A stretch of 5,259 nucleotides of DNA from an uncultured Acidobacteriota bacterium. Lineage in GTDB: Bacteria > Acidobacteriota > Blastocatellia > Pyrinomonadales > Pyrinomonadaceae. Shown piece after piece: positions 1-5,259 of this stretch (positions are counted from its first letter, which is position 1; each line of letters begins with the position of its first letter). The notes below the pieces were generated by a model. It was not told the DNA's origin, searched no databases, and saw nothing but the letters and a program-made list of their open reading frames with translations. The stretch is taken from the NCBI GenBank assembly GCA_946480545.1, contig CAMLKY010000195.1:1-5259 (forward strand), written 5' to 3'. Made by a program: the position numbers and the translations under genes.

Positions 1-2
1 GC

Positions 3-869
3 GCGCGCCTGAACGCCCCTGCGCGGAACCTCGACCAGGCGATCTACGTCTCGGCCACGCCGGGACCGTACGAGCTGCAGCGGACGGGCGGTGAGGTCAC
101 CGAACAGATCATTCGCCCGACAGGCCTGCTTGATCCGATAGTCGAAGTTAGACCGGGCCGCGGGCAGATCGATGACCTTCTGGAAGAATGTCGACGGCGG
201 GCCGAGCGTGATGAACGCGTGCTCGTCACGACACTCACGAAGCGGATGGCCGAGAACCTGAGTGAGTACTTTGCCGAGGTCGGCGTGAAGGTTAGCTATC
301 TGCACAGCGATATTCACACGCTCGAGCGGATCAAGATCCTGCGCGATCTTCGACGAGGCGAGTTCGACGTGCTGGTGGGCATCAACCTTCTGCGCGAAGG
401 TCTGGACCTTCCGGAAGTCTCGCTTGTCGCGATCCTCGATGCGGACAAGGAAGGATTTCTACGATCCGAGCGTTCGCTGATTCAGACGATCGGGCGTGCG
501 GCACGTAACGCAGAAGGGATGGCGATACTCTACGCCGACAAGATCACCGACTCGATGCGAAACGCTATCGAAGAAACCGAGCGCCGACGTCACATTCAGG
601 AAGAATACAACCGTGAGCATGGCATCACGCCTCGGACGATCGTCAAACCTGTTGAAGCCACGTTGGTAACCGCCTACGAAGCCGACTACTTCAAGGTCCC
701 GCTCGAGCTGGATAAGTTCGAAGACTTCTCGCCGAAGCAGTTAAAGGAGAAGATCCAGCAACTGGAAATGGACATGCGCCACGCAGCGAAAGAGATGAAG
801 TTCGAGCAAGCGGCCGAGATAAGAGATAAGCTGAAATACTTGCGGGAGCGGGAGCTGGAGTACCGCTAA
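3..869 (+). CDS. uvrB: UvrABC system protein B, C-terminal part (5'-truncated by window edge)
   Basis: UvrB is the DNA-damage-verifying helicase-like subunit of the cytoplasmic UvrABC nucleotide excision repair complex. It takes over lesions from UvrA and recruits the UvrC nuclease. The frame is open from base 3, giving 288 visible residues of a protein usually about 660-700 long; the N-terminal ATPase motifs and beta-hairpin lie upstream of the window. Visible family landmarks, in local residue numbers, are [10 protein letters not shown] (15-24), the [10 protein letters not shown] stretch (36-45), helicase motif V region [15 protein letters not shown] (121-135), motif [11 protein letters not shown] (161-169) with its ATP-contacting arginines, and YADKITDSM (177-185). 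The last 45 or so residues (243-288) form the C-terminal UVR helical hairpin, which binds UvrC. No frameshift or odd residue is seen. The stop is followed after 10 bases by a large palindrome. The identification is essentially certain; the true start cannot be seen. Confidence 0.97.
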   Translation, partial: ARLNAPARNLDQAIYVSATPGPYELQRTGGEVTEQIIRPTGLLDPIVEVRPGRGQIDDLLEECRRRAERDERVLVTTLTKRMAENLSEYFAEVGVKVSYLHSDIHTLERIKILRDLRRGEFDVLVGINLLREGLDLPEVSLVAILDADKEGFLRSERSLIQTIGRAARNAEGMAILYADKITDSMRNAIEETERRRHIQEEYNREHGITPRTIVKPVEATLVTAYEADYFKVPLELDKFEDFSPKQLKEKIQQLEMDMRHAAKEMKFEQAAEIRDKLKYLRERELEYR

Positions 870-879
870 GAGGTGCCCT

Positions 880-1073
880 AGGTCAGAACCGGGAGCGGTA
901 GCGACCGGGGCTTTGGCGCCCAGAAACTCTAGCCACGGATTTACGCGGATGACGCGGATCAGAAAAGAATCAGCCTAGCTTTGATCCGCTTCGTCCGCGA
1001 TTGATACCGCCCGGTCAGCGGTCGAGTTAGCCAACGTCAAAGCCCCGGTCGCTACCGCTCCCGGTTCTGACCT
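880..1073. repeat. Palindromic element, family A copy 1 (perfect 36-bp inverted arms)
   Basis: The left arm (880-915) and right arm (1038-1073) are exact reverse complements over 36 bases, separated by 122 bases. The arm core contains GTCAGAACCGGGAGCGGTAG. The same arm occurs twice more, with few changes, inside the downstream oxidase gene (1975-2078), so this is a dispersed family. The centre differs completely between the copies and here holds another palindrome (944-999). The element begins 10 bases after the uvrB stop and ends about 80 bases before the next promoter. As RNA it could form a very stable hairpin that acts as a terminator or 3'-end protector, but no T-run follows it. No protein is evident in it. 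Inference: a REPIN- or MITE-like non-autonomous element. Confidence 0.9.
944..999. repeat. Imperfect palindrome nested in family-A element (family B)
   Basis: An 18-base left arm (944-961, CGCGGATGACGCGGATCA) and right arm (982-999) are reverse complements at 16 of 18 positions, with a 20-base loop. The left arm contains the short direct motif CGCGGAT twice, nine bases apart. Its sequence is unrelated to the flanking 36-bp arms, so it looks like an independent repeat lying inside the larger palindrome. It resembles GCGGAT-rich dispersed repeats seen in some environmental bacterial genomes, but that resemblance is from memory. Function is unknown. Confidence 0.7.
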
Positions 1074-1154
1074 GTGCGGCAATCTCCTCGACTTCAATTC
1101 AAATCCAAAACCCGAAATCGGTCTGTGGCCCCCGCTCATGGTTCTGAGCCGTGC

Positions 1155-1163
1155 TGTTATAAT
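1155..1163 (+). promoter_or_regulatory. Extended -10 promoter for the FAD oxidase gene (probably leaderless)
   Basis: TGTTATAAT is a perfect extended -10 (TG-n-TATAAT), with the hexamer at 1158-1163. No convincing -35 is present at the expected spacing (about 1135-1140), which is typical of extended -10 promoters. Only seven bases separate the hexamer from the ATG at 1171, so transcription would start at or next to the start codon and give a leaderless mRNA. This site decides the start: the in-frame ATG at 1138 lies upstream of the promoter and has no ribosome binding site. Confidence 0.75.
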
Positions 1164-1170
1164 CATCCGA

Positions 1171-2730
1171 ATGCAAACAAAGACGTCACCGGAAGAGATA
1201 CAAAACTACCTGACCGACGCCAGCAATATGCAGGGCGGGCATGCGGAGAAGTTGTTTATCGTTCAGGGCGAAGACGAGATAGCCGAGGTCCTGGCGGACG
1301 CGAATTCGAAGAATATCCCCGTGACGATCTCGGGTGCGAGGACGGGGACGGTTGGTGGAGCGGTGCCGTTTGGCGGGTACGTTATTTCGATGGAACGCAT
1401 GAACCGTATCAAGTCGATCGACCCGCATCACAGGACCGCCGTCGTTGAGCCGGGCGTTATCCTCGGCGATTTCCAAAAAGCCGTAGAGGCTGAAGGATTA
1501 TTCTATCCACCCGATCCGACCGAGTGGAGCTGCCAGATCGGCGGAACGGTTGCGACAAACGCCTCGGGTGCGCGGAGCTTCAAGTACGGGGCGACACGAG
1601 GTTTTGTACAAGGCCTTCGCGTCGTGCTCGCCGATGGGCGGAAAGTTCACCTCTCGCGCGGGACAGCGATTTCGGCGGATGGAAAGTTGATCGAGGTCGC
1701 GACCGGGAGCGGCTCGACGATCTGCGCAAAGGTGCCGACCTATGAACGGCCAAACATCCGCAAGAATGTGAGCGGTTTCTACAACGAGCCTCCGCTCGAC
1801 GCGATAGATCTTTTTATAGGTAGTGAAGGAACTCTGGGGGTCATAACCGAGATCGAGCTTTCGCTTCTCCCCAAGCCGCGAGGACAATTCAGCGGGATCG
1901 TGTTCTTCGAGAGAAACGATGATCTTCTCCGATTTGTAGAAGATGTTCGAGCGATGTCTTTTGCATCACGACGGCAGTCAGAACCGGGAGCGGCAGCGAC
2001 CGGGGCCTTAGCACTGGCCACGGGTGCAGACTGGTCGCGTTCGAAAACCCCGGTCGCTACCGCTTCCGGTTCTGACCTGGATGCGACGCTGCTCGAGTAC
2101 TTCGACGACCGAGCGCTCAAGTTCATCTCCGAAAAATTTCCCGAAACCCCTTCGGACATGGCAGGCGCGATCTTCTTTGAACAGGAAACAAACGAAGAGA
2201 ACGAGGACGCGTTGTTCGAACAATGGAATGCTCTACTCCAGAAACACAACGCGGACATCGACCGCTCGTGGTTCACGACGACGGAACAGGATCGCGAGAA
2301 GATGCGTGAGTTCCGACATGCACTTCCGGTTTCCGTGAATGAGTTCATCGCGAGACATAAACAGCGTAAGGTCGGCACGGACATGGCGGTCCCGGACGAT
2401 CGGTTTCCTGGATTTCTAAAGTTCTACAAGGACACACTCGGCGCGAGCGGCATCGATTATGTGATCTTTGGTCACATCGGCGACTGCCATCTACATGCGA
2501 ATCTTCTCCCGAAAAACGACGAAGAATCGGCGCGAGCGCGGCACATCTATGGCCGTTGCATCGCGCAGGCCGTCATGCTCGGCGGTTGCGTCTCGGCCGA
2601 GCACGGGATCGGAAAGCTGAAAGCGAAGTACCTTTACGTGATGATGGGCGAGCGCTATCTGAACGAAATGGCAGAACTGAAAGCCGCGTTCGATCCGAAA
2701 GGGATCCTGGGTCGCGGAAATATGTTTTAG
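1171..2730 (+). CDS. FAD-binding oxidase, GlcD/D-2-hydroxyacid (D-lactate) dehydrogenase type
   Basis: The predicted protein of 519 residues belongs to the VAO/PCMH flavoprotein family, which oxidises D-2-hydroxyacids such as D-lactate, glycolate or D-2-hydroxyglutarate to 2-oxoacids and passes electrons to a carrier. The N-terminal PCMH FAD-binding domain (about 25-235) shows VTISGARTGTVGGAVPFGG (51-69), VVEPGV (91-96), a PPDPTEWSCQIGGTVATNASG stretch (113-133) and IGSEGTLGVITEIEL (216-230). The C-terminal FAD-oxidase domain carries FGHIGDCHLHANL (433-445), whose His435 and His442 match the family's metal/substrate histidines, and VSAEHGIGKLK (474-484) near the end. No membrane segment is seen. 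Residues about 267-302 are not family sequence: they translate a palindromic element inserted in frame. Without them the length is about 483, close to the usual 460-480. An ATG at 1138 would add 11 residues but lies upstream of the -10 box. The substrate cannot be assigned from sequence, and no glcE/glcF-like partner is present. Confidence 0.9.
   Translation: MQTKTSPEEIQNYLTDASNMQGGHAEKLFIVQGEDEIAEVLADANSKNIPVTISGARTGTVGGAVPFGGYVISMERMNRIKSIDPHHRTAVVEPGVILGDFQKAVEAEGLFYPPDPTEWSCQIGGTVATNASGARSFKYGATRGFVQGLRVVLADGRKVHLSRGTAISADGKLIEVATGSGSTICAKVPTYERPNIRKNVSGFYNEPPLDAIDLFIGSEGTLGVITEIELSLLPKPRGQFSGIVFFERNDDLLRFVEDVRAMSFASRRQSEPGAAATGALALATGADWSRSKTPVATASGSDLDATLLEYFDDRALKFISEKFPETPSDMAGAIFFEQETNEENEDALFEQWNALLQKHNADIDRSWFTTTEQDREKMREFRHALPVSVNEFIARHKQRKVGTDMAVPDDRFPGFLKFYKDTLGASGIDYVIFGHIGDCHLHANLLPKNDEESARARHIYGRCIAQAVMLGGCVSAEHGIGKLKAKYLYVMMGERYLNEMAELKAAFDPKGILGRGNMF
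1975..2078. repeat. Palindromic element, family A copy 2, inserted in frame in the oxidase gene
   Basis: The left arm (1975-2010) and right arm (2043-2078) are inverted copies of the 36-base arm found at 880-915 and 1038-1073. Compared with that arm, the left copy differs at 5 of 36 positions and the right copy at 3. Within the 29-base core (1977-2005 against 2048-2076) the two arms of this copy pair at 27 of 29 positions. The spacer is 32 bases and unrelated to the centre of copy 1. The oxidase frame runs through it without a stop. The left arm reads as QSEPGAAATG and the right as TPVATASGSD, giving a small-residue, probably flexible loop. The flanking protein (VEDVRAMSFAS before, DATLLEYFDDRALKF after) looks like normal family sequence. 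Exact ends are uncertain by a few bases because no clear target duplication was seen. Confidence 0.9.
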
Positions 2731-2798
2731 TCATTACAAAATTACATAACGACCGCATCACATAATTACTTTGAGCTGATGCCGGTAATTTGTAATGA
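2731..2798. repeat. AT-rich inverted repeat directly after the oxidase stop; possible transcript 3' end
   Basis: TCATTACAAAATTAC (2731-2745) pairs with GTAATTTGTAATGA (2785-2798) over 14 base pairs with one bulged base, around a 39-base loop. It starts on the base after the TAG stop. It is AT-rich and lacks the GC stem plus T-tract of a standard intrinsic terminator, so a terminator role is only possible. The base composition contrasts sharply with the flanking genes. It could instead be another dispersed palindrome or a binding site. The rest of the 130-base intergenic gap holds the promoter of the next gene. Confidence 0.6.
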
Positions 2799-2842
2799 AG
2801 TAATTGCTAATTTCATATTGCTTACGAGCTTAGTTTCGTGTT

Positions 2843-2851
2843 TGCTACAAT
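2843..2851 (+). promoter_or_regulatory. Extended -10 promoter for the HAD hydrolase gene (probably leaderless)
   Basis: TGCTACAAT is an extended -10 element (TG-n-TACAAT), one base from consensus in the hexamer at 2846-2851. Candidate -35 boxes are weak: TTACGA at 2822-2827 has an 18-base spacer and matches at three of six positions. Nine bases separate the hexamer from the ATG at 2861, so the transcript would start within a few bases of the start codon. No Shine-Dalgarno sequence lies between them. The arrangement repeats that of the oxidase promoter at 1155-1163, which supports both. Confidence 0.65.
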
Positions 2852-2860
2852 CTTCAAGCA

Positions 2861-3553
2861 ATGATCAAAGCACTTCTTTTCGACTTTAATGGCGTCATTA
2901 TCGACGACGAACCGATACAGATGCGGGCGTACCAGGAGATTCTCGCGGCCGAGGACATCGCGCTCACGGACGAAGACTACTTGAATAGCCTTGGCATGGA
3001 CGATCGAACATTCGTCGTCGCCGCGTTCGAGCGCGCCGGACGACAGGCGGAACCGAACAAGGTTTTAGAGATCCTGCAGAAGAAATCGCAGAAGTGGCGG
3101 GATACGATCGCAGATGAGCTGCCGCTTTTCCCCAATGTCGAGAACTTCATCAGGAAGTCCGCGAATGATTTTTCACTTGGGATCGTCAGCATGTCTTCGC
3201 GGGTGGATATCATGTACGTACTCGAACGGAGCGGACTCGAGAATTGCTTCGATATCGTTGTTAGTGCAGAGGACGTCAAGGCGTGCAAGCCTGATCCCGA
3301 ATGCTATCGGATCGGTTTCCGTCAGCTCGATCTCGCTCGCATTTCAAAAGGCCACTTGCCGATGATCCACAGCGAATGTGTCGTTATCGAAGATTCGCCT
3401 CCGGGTGTCGAGGCTGCACGGGCAGCGGATCTTCCGGCTCTGGGTGTAGCGAATACCGTCGACCCTGAAAGGCTGCGTGCTGCAGGCGCGACCTGGGTAG
3501 CGAAAGACCTCAACGACTGGTGGCCCGAATCGATCAGATTGGCCTTTGCATGA
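2861..3553 (+). CDS. HAD-superfamily hydrolase, beta-phosphoglucomutase-like, with variant DFNG motif
   Basis: This 230-residue protein is a complete cytoplasmic haloacid-dehalogenase-type phosphatase or phosphomutase of the subgroup with a helical C1 cap (cap about 15-90). Motif I is LLFDFNGVIIDDEP (5-18), with Asp8 as the expected phosphate-accepting nucleophile. Motif II is the strand GIVSMSS (107-113) with Ser110. Motif III is Lys143 in ACKPDPECY (141-149). Motif IV is VVIEDSPPGVEAA (174-186) with Glu177 and Asp178 for magnesium. The oddity is Asn10, where most phosphatases and phosphoglucomutases have the second Asp of DxDG, the general acid/base. As recalled, DFNG with DDEP occurs in a recurring subgroup, so it is probably not a damaged gene, but the reaction may be altered or slow. 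The physiological substrate is unknown. It has its own probable promoter and a palindrome 10 bases after its stop. Confidence 0.9.
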   Translation: MIKALLFDFNGVIIDDEPIQMRAYQEILAAEDIALTDEDYLNSLGMDDRTFVVAAFERAGRQAEPNKVLEILQKKSQKWRDTIADELPLFPNVENFIRKSANDFSLGIVSMSSRVDIMYVLERSGLENCFDIVVSAEDVKACKPDPECYRIGFRQLDLARISKGHLPMIHSECVVIEDSPPGVEAARAADLPALGVANTVDPERLRAAGATWVAKDLNDWWPESIRLAFA

Positions 3554-3563
3554 CATTTAGTTC

Positions 3564-3620
3564 ACCGCAGAGACGCGGAGACGCCGAGATCAGTTCTCTG
3601 CGACTCGGCGTCTCTGCGGT
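3564..3620. repeat. GC-rich inverted repeat (family C) between the HAD and TPR-like genes
   Basis: The segment can pair in two ways that exclude each other. The outer arms ACCGCAGAGACGC (3564-3576) and 3608-3620 match perfectly over 13 bases. The inner arms GAGACGCCGAG (3578-3588) and 3604-3614 match perfectly over 11 bases with a 15-base loop. Both use the same right-hand strand because the left side contains a partial tandem copy (GAGACGC twice). It resembles the CAGAGACGCGGAGACGC-type dispersed palindromes found in many environmental bacteria, recalled and not searched. It starts 10 bases after the HAD stop and ends 8 bases before the next ATG, so it may end transcription of the first gene, affect translation of the second, or both. 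No T-run follows. Confidence 0.85.
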
Positions 3621-3628
3621 TTATAGAT

Positions 3629-5104
3629 ATGAGTGAATATTTCATCTCAATTAACGAAGCAGAATCGGACCTGCTCGCATGTGCGGCCTATATGGGCGAA
3701 CGAATAAAAAGCGTCGACGGCCACGCCGAAGCGATGACCGCCGTAGTTCCGCTGTATGTCGCGCGCGGCAACGTCGATCTCGCCGCCGAGCTGGCCAACA
3801 CCGTCGATGATCCATACACGCGCGACCGTCTGCTCATCCTCGTCGCGGAAAAGTGCGCTGAGATGGATGATGACGAATACGCTCTACAGCTTGCCGAGGC
3901 AGTCGAAGAGCCGGGCCTTCAATCGCAGGCGTTCGAACGCATCGCGATCCGGAAAGCGTCGAAGGGCGAGTTCGACCGCGCACACGAGATCACCGAACGC
4001 ATGGCGCATCCCGACGGTGTGCTGGTCGCCGTCGCCGTGAAGCAGCAGGCGGCGGGACTGGATGCCGAGGCCGAAGCGACTGTCGAAGAGATCGAACATG
4101 CCGGCGCCGCGGTAACTGCGCATCTGGAGATAGCAGGGAACTGTCTCTCGTCCGGCGATGCGGAAAAGGCCGTGCGGTTTCTCGAACTTGCAGCGGAAGA
4201 GGCTGACGAGATAGAGCATACAGAGGAGCAGGCACGCGCATTTTGCGATATCGGAAACGGCTTTATCGAAGCGGGACGAAACGACCGTGCGATCCAAACC
4301 TTCGATAAGGCGAAAGCCACGGCCGAGACGATCGACAACATGCATCGAGACGCTTTTCTCTCGATGGCGGCACTCGGTTTCCTCCACGCTGGCAGCCTCG
4401 AGCTGGCGGATCGAACGCTTGATCTGATTGCCGACAAGACCCATATGGCATCCAGCCTTCTGGGATACGCGCGTGAGTTATGGAAGAAAGACGAGCGGGA
4501 CGAGGCGATCGAATCCCTGGAAGAAGCGTACGCGATTCTCGAATCGCAGCATGAACGCGAGACGCGCGATCACAAAGCTCGGTTTCGGTTGTTCACATCG
4601 ATCGCGGCGCAGTTCGCCGGGTTCGAACGCGGCGAGCGTGCTATCGAGATAGCCGAGCGGCTGAAAGATGAAGCCGAGCGTACCGCGGCTCTTTCGCAGG
4701 TTGCCGCGATCCTCACCTTGCGAAAAGAAGACGAACAAGCACGCCACGCGCTGCGGGCGATCGACGACGACGGAAACCGTGTCTTCGCCCTGATAGGTAT
4801 GAGTGACGCGAAGGAAAAGAATGAAGATCGAGCAGGTGCCGTGGAGTTGTTGGACGAAGCATCGACACTAGCGGAGGCCGTCCCCCAACTTACGTTCAGG
4901 GCTTCGGCGTACAACGAGATCGGGAAGCGGTTTCAATCTTACGGTGAATCTTCAAAAGCGAGGGACTTGTTCATCCATGCCCTTGAGACCGCGTCGGGGA
5001 TCCGCGATCAGAGTGCCAAAGCCGTAGTGGTCGCCTCGGTCGCGGAGGCGTCGGATGACCTGAGTCCAGGGCCCGAGGCACTCAGATCTTTCCTCAGCCC
5101 CTAA
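3629..5104 (+). CDS. TPR-like helical repeat protein, function unknown
   Basis: The predicted protein has 491 residues, is strongly acidic, and is almost wholly alpha-helical, with no signal peptide, membrane segment or catalytic motif visible. It is built of about a dozen helix-turn-helix units of 30-46 residues in the pattern G/D-x-x-x-x-A-x-x-x-(A/L)-(I/L), followed by a second helix rich in Ala and Leu. Unit starts are near residues 47, 82, 113, 143, 176, 216, 255, 288, 334, 367, 398 and 438; clear examples are GEFDRAHEITERM (113-125), GDAEKAVRFLELA (176-188) and GRNDRAIQTFDKA (216-228). Such tetratricopeptide-like superhelices normally act as protein-binding scaffolds; the partner is unknown. 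The ATG at 3629 is used because it follows the palindrome and keeps a plausible helical N-terminus, but no Shine-Dalgarno or well-placed -10 box supports it, and ATGs at 3692 or 3734 remain possible. It may be read from the HAD promoter if the 3564-3620 repeat does not terminate. Confidence 0.85.
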   Translation: MSEYFISINEAESDLLACAAYMGERIKSVDGHAEAMTAVVPLYVARGNVDLAAELANTVDDPYTRDRLLILVAEKCAEMDDDEYALQLAEAVEEPGLQSQAFERIAIRKASKGEFDRAHEITERMAHPDGVLVAVAVKQQAAGLDAEAEATVEEIEHAGAAVTAHLEIAGNCLSSGDAEKAVRFLELAAEEADEIEHTEEQARAFCDIGNGFIEAGRNDRAIQTFDKAKATAETIDNMHRDAFLSMAALGFLHAGSLELADRTLDLIADKTHMASSLLGYARELWKKDERDEAIESLEEAYAILESQHERETRDHKARFRLFTSIAAQFAGFERGERAIEIAERLKDEAERTAALSQVAAILTLRKEDEQARHALRAIDDDGNRVFALIGMSDAKEKNEDRAGAVELLDEASTLAEAVPQLTFRASAYNEIGKRFQSYGESSKARDLFIHALETASGIRDQSAKAVVVASVAEASDDLSPGPEALRSFLSP

Positions 5105-5109
5105 TCGAA

Positions 5110-5221
5110 GAGCGGCCGCAAGCGGGCCTTCCGGACCTGTCAATGGCGTGATCATTGGAAGCTCATTTAATTTAAAGTGATTGCAACATTCGCAGTCCGG
5201 AAGGCCCGCTTGCGGCCGCTC
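5110..5221. repeat. Palindromic element, family D (perfect 27-bp inverted arms)
   Basis: The left arm (5110-5136) and right arm (5195-5221) are exact reverse complements over 27 bases, with core GCGGCCGCAAGCGGGCCTTC, around a 58-base loop. The loop is AT-rich (for example TTTAATTTAAA) in contrast with the very GC-rich arms. The element starts 5 bases after the stop of the TPR-like gene. The arms share no sequence with families A, B or C. It would form a very stable RNA hairpin and could act as a transcript 3' end or bidirectional terminator, but there is no T-tract. A dispersed non-autonomous repeat is the other reading. No gene is seen between it and the window end. Confidence 0.88.
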
Positions 5222-5259
5222 AAGCTGGCCTAGAGGTCACTTCCCACTAAATCCTCAAA

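Noticed and set aside
880..1073. Calling the large palindromes standard rho-independent terminators
   Set aside because: Long loops (122, 39 and 58 bases for three of them) and no T-tract after any of them; a terminator role is only a possibility.
975..1166. Minus-strand frame reading through the right arm of copy 1 (contains SEPGAVATG)
   Set aside because: It only translates the repeat and promoter region. The peptide recurs because the repeat recurs, not because it is a gene.
1138..1170. Longer oxidase start at ATG 1138, adding 11 residues
   Set aside because: A perfect TATAAT at 1158-1163 lies inside this extension, there is no ribosome binding site before 1138, and the extra residues do not look like family sequence.
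1969..2088. CGACG on both sides of palindrome copy 2 (1969-1973 and 2084-2088) as a target-site duplication
   Set aside because: Five bases is short, not flush with both element ends, and the motif is common in this GC-rich sequence.
1779..2384. 201-residue open frame on the minus strand across the oxidase gene
   Set aside because: Ser/Arg-rich shadow of a well-supported coding region; no family motif and no start signal.
3622..3627. TATAGA just before ATG 3629 as a -10 box
   Set aside because: Only one base separates it from the start codon, too close for a transcription start upstream of or at the ATG.
3884..4444. Long open frames on the minus strand opposite the TPR-like gene
   Set aside because: Low-complexity shadows caused by GC-biased codons; the + strand frame has clear periodic helical repeats.
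5230..5259. Possible 3' end of a converging minus-strand gene (nine open codons ending in a stop at 5230-5232)
   Set aside because: Nine codons at the window edge are too few to support a gene. It would matter because the 5110-5221 palindrome would then lie between converging genes.

Overview
The window holds four genes, all on the + strand: the 3' part of uvrB (nucleotide excision repair), a GlcD/D-2-hydroxyacid dehydrogenase-type FAD oxidase, a HAD hydrolase of the beta-phosphoglucomutase-like group, and a TPR-like helical repeat protein of unknown role. The genes have no obvious shared pathway. The oxidase and the HAD gene each appear to have their own promoter, so this looks like ordinary chromosome made of separate transcription units rather than an operon or mobile island. 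Base composition is moderately GC-rich inside genes, with one clearly AT-rich intergenic stretch (2731-2860). I see no tRNA, rRNA, CRISPR or transposase gene.

The organism is a bacterium. Three features together suggest an Acidobacteriota-like genome (Blastocatellia/Pyrinomonadaceae type): TATAAT-like -10 boxes placed almost directly on start codons, starts without Shine-Dalgarno sequences, and many dispersed palindromes. This is inference from general familiarity, not a database result.

Layout: 3-869 uvrB C-terminal part; 880-1073 a palindromic element with perfect 36-bp arms (family A) that carries a second palindrome (family B, 944-999); 1155-1163 an extended -10 promoter; 1171-2730 FAD oxidase, interrupted in frame by a second family-A palindrome at 1975-2078; 2731-2798 an AT-rich inverted repeat; 2843-2851 an extended -10 promoter; 2861-3553 HAD hydrolase; 3564-3620 a GC-rich inverted repeat (family C); 3629-5104 TPR-like protein; 5110-5221 a palindrome with perfect 27-bp arms (family D); 5222-5259 nothing recognisable.

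The most interesting content is the palindromes rather than the genes. All four genes are followed within 0-10 bases of their stop codon by a long inverted repeat, and the four repeats are unrelated in sequence. The family-A arm occurs four times as two inverted pairs around different central sequences. One pair sits inside a conserved enzyme gene and is translated as about 36 extra residues without breaking the frame, much like the protein-coding palindromic elements of Rickettsia or a REPIN (an inverted pair of REP sequences).
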